Below are positions 60,755-64,000 of a DNA stretch of 64,000 bases, piece after piece (position 1 is the stretch's first letter; each line of letters begins with the position of its first letter). This DNA comes from Enterobacterales bacterium (GTDB lineage: Bacteria; Pseudomonadota; Gammaproteobacteria; Enterobacterales; Enterobacteriaceae). The stretch is taken from the NCBI GenBank assembly GCA_015654925.1, contig JAATFX010000146.1:62001-126000 (forward strand), written 5' to 3'. The notes under the pieces were generated by a model. The model was not told the origin of the DNA and did not search any database. It worked only from the letters and a program-made list of their open reading frames with translations. The translations under genes and the position numbers were made by a program.

Positions 60755-61906
60755 TTAAAAAACGCTCCGGTACAGTTTTTGGATATCGTCGACATTGGTT
60801 TCCCGCGGGTTGCCGCCGGTACAGACATCCGCGAACGCCGCTTCGGCCAACGCAGGGATATCGGCTTCCAGCAAGCCTACGTCGCGTAGCCGGGCGGGAA
60901 TATTGACGTCCTTGCACAACTGCTTGACGGCATCGATAGCCGCCTTGCGCGCCTGCTCGATGGGCAGGGATAAGGCTGCATCGACGCCCATCGCCACGGC
61001 GATCTGACGGAACTTTTCGCCGGTCTGCGCGGCGTTATATTCCATGATATAAGGCAGCAAAATGGCGTTGGCCACCCCGTGCGGGGTGTTGTAAAACGCC
61101 CCCAGCGGGTGCGCCATGCCGTGCACCAGCCCCAGCCCGACGTTGGAAAAACCCATGCCGGCCACATACTGGCCCAGCGCCATATCTTCCACCCCCCGGG
61201 CCTCGCCTTGCACCGAGGAGCGCAGGGAGCGGGCGATAATTTCAATCGCCTTGATATGGAACATATCGGTTAGTTCCCAGGCGCCCAGGGTGGTATAACC
61301 TTCGATGGCGTGGGTCAGCGCATCGATGCCGGTGGCGGCTTTCAGGGACGCCGGCATGCTGGCCATCATATCCGGGTCGATAATCGCCACCAGCGGAATG
61401 TCGTGGGGGTCGACGCAAACGAATTTGCGGCGGTTTTCCTCATCGGTAATCACATAGTTAATGGTGACCTCGGCGGCGGTTCCCGCCGTAGTGGGGATGG
61501 CGATAATCGGTACGCTGGCCCGGCTGGTGGGGGCGACGCCCTCCAGGCTGCGCACGTCGGCAAAGTCGGGATTGCGGGTAATGATGCCGATGGCTTTGCT
61601 GGTATCCTGGGGCGAACCGCCGCCGATGGCGATCAGGTAATCCGCGCCGGCGGCGTTAAATGCCGCCACGCCGCGCGTCACCACGGCGATGGTGGGATTG
61701 GGCATCACTTCGTCAAAAATGGCATAGGCCAGGCCGGCGGCGTCAAGCAGCGCGGTGACGCGGGTCGCGACCCCAAAGCGGATCAGGTCTTTATCGGTGA
61801 CGATAAGCGCTTTTTGGTAACCCCGGCTGCGGGCCTCATCAACGATATGGGCAATGGCGCCCTTACCGAAATAAGACGTTTCATTGAGGATGATTCGATT
61901 TGTCAT
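60755..61906 (-). CDS. fucO: Lactaldehyde reductase (iron-dependent alcohol dehydrogenase)
   Basis: A 383-residue group III alcohol dehydrogenase matching FucO (382 in E. coli). The NAD loop is AIGGGSPQDTSKAIGI; metal ligands lie in GIDALTHAIEGYT and GLVHGMAHPLGAFYNTPHGVANAI. It reduces L-lactaldehyde to 1,2-propanediol during fermentation of methyl-pentoses. No fucose or rhamnose catabolic gene is present nearby, so it may act with the adjacent sugar locus or alone. A -10-like TATAAA and an AAAGG ribosome binding site precede the start. Confidence 0.9.
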   Translation of the reverse strand: MTNRIILNETSYFGKGAIAHIVDEARSRGYQKALIVTDKDLIRFGVATRVTALLDAAGLAYAIFDEVMPNPTIAVVTRGVAAFNAAGADYLIAIGGGSPQDTSKAIGIITRNPDFADVRSLEGVAPTSRASVPIIAIPTTAGTAAEVTINYVITDEENRRKFVCVDPHDIPLVAIIDPDMMASMPASLKAATGIDALTHAIEGYTTLGAWELTDMFHIKAIEIIARSLRSSVQGEARGVEDMALGQYVAGMGFSNVGLGLVHGMAHPLGAFYNTPHGVANAILLPYIMEYNAAQTGEKFRQIAVAMGVDAALSLPIEQARKAAIDAVKQLCKDVNIPARLRDVGLLEADIPALAEAAFADVCTGGNPRETNVDDIQKLYRSVF

Positions 61907-62100
61907 AATAAGCCTTTATTAATTTTATATAACGAATGCGGTTAAGCCCATCAGGATAGAGAATCATTATAAATTCCGGCGCCGGGGTATTCCTTCCCAT
62001 GATTGCCACAATAAAGGCAGGGTGGCAGTACGATAAAGAAAGGCGAGATAACGGTCACAAAATAAAGGTAAACATTCCTATCGCCGCAGGAAGCTGCGTG

Positions 62101-62132
62101 ATATACCCTGCACGACGCCGCGCAGGGTATAT
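62101..62132. terminator. Hairpin downstream of the MmgE/PrpD gene
   Basis: Eleven-base perfect inverted repeat ATATACCCTGC / GCAGGGTATAT with a 10-nt loop, about 65 bp after the stop of the leftward gene. There is no U-run on either side. It may help end that transcript. The 290-bp gap otherwise holds only the fucO promoter region. Confidence 0.5.
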
Positions 62133-62195
62133 AGCCGATACCGGAAAAATTGCCATGCGGATATTGGCCGACATGCGAAAGTCGCTTCACGCCGG

Positions 62196-63578
62196 TCAGG
62201 GCGCCTGCGTGCCGCGCAGGTTGTGCATAAACGGGTTGATATCGGTGAGCTGCTCTAGGGACCAGCACTGTTCCACCAGCGCCGCCGCGCGGGTGGCGTC
62301 CATGATGCCGCCGGCCGCATTGATCAGTTTGTCCGACAGATCCCGATCGCTTAGCGGCGCGGCCGGCGTGCCCCGGTTGCGCAGCACTTCATACGATGAC
62401 AATTGGCCGTTGGACCAGGTGAGGGTGAGTCGGCAGCCGCGTTTGTCGATGGACGGGTCCGGAACGATCTGGACCAGATCGCGCAAATGGGCGATAGTGG
62501 GATCGCGTAACGTGCGGTCGTCGAAATCGCTTAATCCCAGACCGCGGCGGGAGAGGGCCACCGCCACGCAATGCGCCGTGCTGAACCTGGCCTGCGAAGC
62601 GGTAAGCGGATGCACCACCGCCGTCACCGCGGCGGAAAAAGGATGCATCTGCAACACAATCTCGGTCGCTTCCCGCCGGGCCGCAAAATCGTCCGCCGCG
62701 GAGCTCGCCGCTTCGATGGCCGGATGCGTGAGCGAGGCCGTGGGGTAGAGCTTGTTGCCGTTGCTGAGCAGGTGCCATAGGGTATGCAATCCCTCGGTCA
62801 GTAATTCATCGGCCGGTTTTTGACTGACGGCGCGCAGCAATCCGCGCTGGCCCTCAATCGCCGTATCCGTGGCGGTAAAGCCGGTTTCGGCCAACAGCGC
62901 CGACAGCACCCCGTCCATGGCCGCTTTCCCCGGCGGCAGCGCTTTACTGTCGCTGCCGTAGACTTCGCGCACGCCGGCCGCCTGCGTGACGCTGCACCCC
63001 AGCGCGTGGGTCGCCGCCTCCGGCGACAGCTTCAGTGCATTGGCGGCGGCCGCGGCGGCGGCCACATGCCCCATGGTGCCGGTAACCTGCCAGGCGCTTT
63101 GATAGTGGGTGGTGCCCGCCGCCCGGGCTACCCGCGCGCCGGTTTCAAAACCGGCGACGTAGGCGGCGATCGCCTCCTGTCCGCTCAATCCGCGCAGTTG
63201 CCCGATGGCCAATACCGCCGGCCACAGGCATGAGCTTAAATGGATCGTCGTTTCGATGGGATTAAACACATCGTCGAAGTCCAGCAAATGCGACGCGTAG
63301 GCATTGCCGAGCGCGGCGAAAGCGGCATTGGCGGTCATGGGGGTGCCGACGATGGTAGCCGGCCCCGACTGGCCCAGGGCGGCAATGACCTGGCGCACTT
63401 TGCGTGCGCCGGGCTGAGCTGACCCCGCAATCGCCACCGCGCTCCAATCAACCAGGGCGCGCTTGCAGTAATGCACCACATCCGGCGGCAGCGCCGCATA
63501 GGTGAGCGAGGCCGCAAAGGTGCCGAGCTGCCGCGTTTTGGTGGCCGGCTGGGGTATTTCGGTCATATCAGCGGACAT
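62196..63578 (-). CDS. MmgE/PrpD family protein
   Basis: A 460-residue member of the MmgE/PrpD (2-methylcitrate dehydratase/aconitate decarboxylase) fold. Visible parts are CKRALVDWSAVAIAGSAQPG, AFAALGNAYASHLLDFDDVFNPIETTIHLSS, GHVAAAAAAANALKLSPEAATHALGCSVTQAAG and a C-terminal DRDLSDKLINAAGGI. PrpD itself has a different, longer sequence, so a dehydratase, isomerase or decarboxylase acting on another carboxylate is likely. It starts one base after the stop of the Bug-type receptor gene, so uptake and metabolism of the same acid is inferred. Confidence 0.82.
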   Translation of the reverse strand: MSADMTEIPQPATKTRQLGTFAASLTYAALPPDVVHYCKRALVDWSAVAIAGSAQPGARKVRQVIAALGQSGPATIVGTPMTANAAFAALGNAYASHLLDFDDVFNPIETTIHLSSCLWPAVLAIGQLRGLSGQEAIAAYVAGFETGARVARAAGTTHYQSAWQVTGTMGHVAAAAAAANALKLSPEAATHALGCSVTQAAGVREVYGSDSKALPPGKAAMDGVLSALLAETGFTATDTAIEGQRGLLRAVSQKPADELLTEGLHTLWHLLSNGNKLYPTASLTHPAIEAASSAADDFAARREATEIVLQMHPFSAAVTAVVHPLTASQARFSTAHCVAVALSRRGLGLSDFDDRTLRDPTIAHLRDLVQIVPDPSIDKRGCRLTLTWSNGQLSSYEVLRNRGTPAAPLSDRDLSDKLINAAGGIMDATRAAALVEQCWSLEQLTDINPFMHNLRGTQAP

Positions 63579-63579
63579 A

Positions 63580-64000
63580 TCAATGTTTCCCTTTAAGCAA
63601 CGTGATTAATTGTTGAATATCTTGACTGTACTGGCTCATTCGTTGTTCCAGCTCGCTGCCGGTAACAAACTCCGTCCGATCGCCTTCCTCCTGCATATAT
63701 TTTTCCCAGTCCGGGGTCTTGACCAGTTTGGCGAAAATATCCCGGTAATAAGCTACGGTTTCCGGTTTGGTGCCGGGAGGCGCGGCGATACCGCGAAATT
63801 GCAATTGATCGGGAATGCCCTGCATGGGGATACCTTGTTCGGCCAGGGTAGGGATGTCGGGATATTGTTTGCTGCGCGCATCGCCCAGCACGCCGATCAG
63901 GCGCATTTGCCCGGCCGCCACCTGTTCGGAAAAATCGGTTTGCGCGCCGATCATTATCTGGGCGTCGCCGCGCAGCAGGGAGGTAATACGCGGGCCCCCG
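63580..64000 (-). CDS. Bug-family (TctC) tripartite tricarboxylate receptor, 3' part
   Basis: The C-terminal 140 or so residues of a periplasmic solute receptor; the gene continues past the right edge of the window, and the codons before 63954 remain in frame (reading GGPRITSLLRGDAQ). Features typical of Bug proteins are GQMRLIGVLGDARSKQYPDIPTLAEQG and GIAAPPGTKPETVAYYRDIFAKLVKTPDW. These receptors bind carboxylates such as citrate or nicotinate and may work with TctA/TctB. Translation is coupled to the MmgE/PrpD gene. Confidence 0.85.
   Translation of the reverse strand, partial: GGPRITSLLRGDAQIMIGAQTDFSEQVAAGQMRLIGVLGDARSKQYPDIPTLAEQGIPMQGIPDQLQFRGIAAPPGTKPETVAYYRDIFAKLVKTPDWEKYMQEEGDRTEFVTGSELEQRMSQYSQDIQQLITLLKGKH

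Noticed and set aside
61951..62268. 105-codon minus-strand ORF between fucO and the MmgE/PrpD gene
   Set aside because: It overlaps the end of the conserved gene, contains the hairpin at 62101-62132 and has no family resemblance.
1..64000. CRISPR arrays, tRNA genes, insertion sequences or prophage genes
   Set aside because: No regularly spaced repeats, cloverleaf-like segments, transposase or integrase motifs were seen on either strand.

Overview
The window looks like a chromosomal segment of a free-living or only mildly reduced gamma-proteobacterium of the order Enterobacterales. Many proteins align along their whole length with Escherichia coli counterparts recalled from memory: BtsT, YjiX, YjiA, Hcp, Hcr, PepE, AroM, YfhM, PbpC, YafC, DkgB, Agp, Amn, YehS, PqqU (YncD), Gcd, FucO. 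The gene order is not that of E. coli. Base composition is GC-rich (high fifties by eye) with strong third-position GC. Coding density is high and no gene is visibly broken. A Sodalis/Pectobacteriaceae-like lineage is a guess only. I see no tRNA, rRNA, CRISPR array, insertion sequence, integrase or prophage gene.

Layout. 1-3.8 kb: acid-sugar operon (talarate/galactarate dehydratase, MFS importer, LacI repressor) with two identical 16-bp operators. 4.1-5.0 kb: EcsC-family gene. 5.3-11.3 kb: after a 390-bp AT-rich leader, a six-gene cluster (sialidase-like protein, class III aminotransferase, Zn dehydrogenase, CMP-Kdo-synthetase-like enzyme, arabinose-5-phosphate-isomerase-like enzyme, RhtA-like exporter). 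This is the best candidate for an undescribed pathway, probably making or remodelling an amino-ulosonic acid. 11.4-14.8 kb: pyruvate uptake (btsT-yjiX-yjiA). 14.9-18.2 kb: nitrosative-stress module (NsrR-like, hcp, hcr). 18.2-20.0 kb: HxlR regulator with flavin reductase and a divergent SDR. 20.1-24.9 kb: IclR-OPT-DUF1177-AroM-PepE operon. 25.3 kb: EamA transporter with a His-rich tail. 26.6-33.9 kb: yfhM-pbpC. 33.9-37.1 kb: yafC/dkgB and agp. 37.3-40.4 kb: pdxR/pdxST. 40.5-42.1 kb: TetR-SDR pair. 42.1-45.2 kb: amn, yehS and an RhtA-like exporter. 45.5-50.2 kb: PQQ receptor followed by PQQ-dependent glucose dehydrogenase. 50.3-60.7 kb: ROK regulator and a sugar ABC locus with a large DUF5107-TPR protein. 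60.7-64 kb: fucO, a MmgE/PrpD-family gene and the 3' part of a Bug-type (TctC) solute receptor gene.

How it works together. Much of the window deals with carbon-source acquisition: acid sugars, pyruvate, peptides, an unknown sugar, periplasmic glucose oxidation, glucose-1-phosphate and carboxylates. Most modules have a local regulator, and several have a visible operator. Two linkages stand out functionally. The outer-membrane PQQ importer sits directly upstream of the quinoprotein that needs PQQ. The ribose-5-phosphate-dependent vitamin B6 route (PdxS/PdxT with a MocR-type regulator) occurs in a lineage whose model members use the DXP-dependent route.
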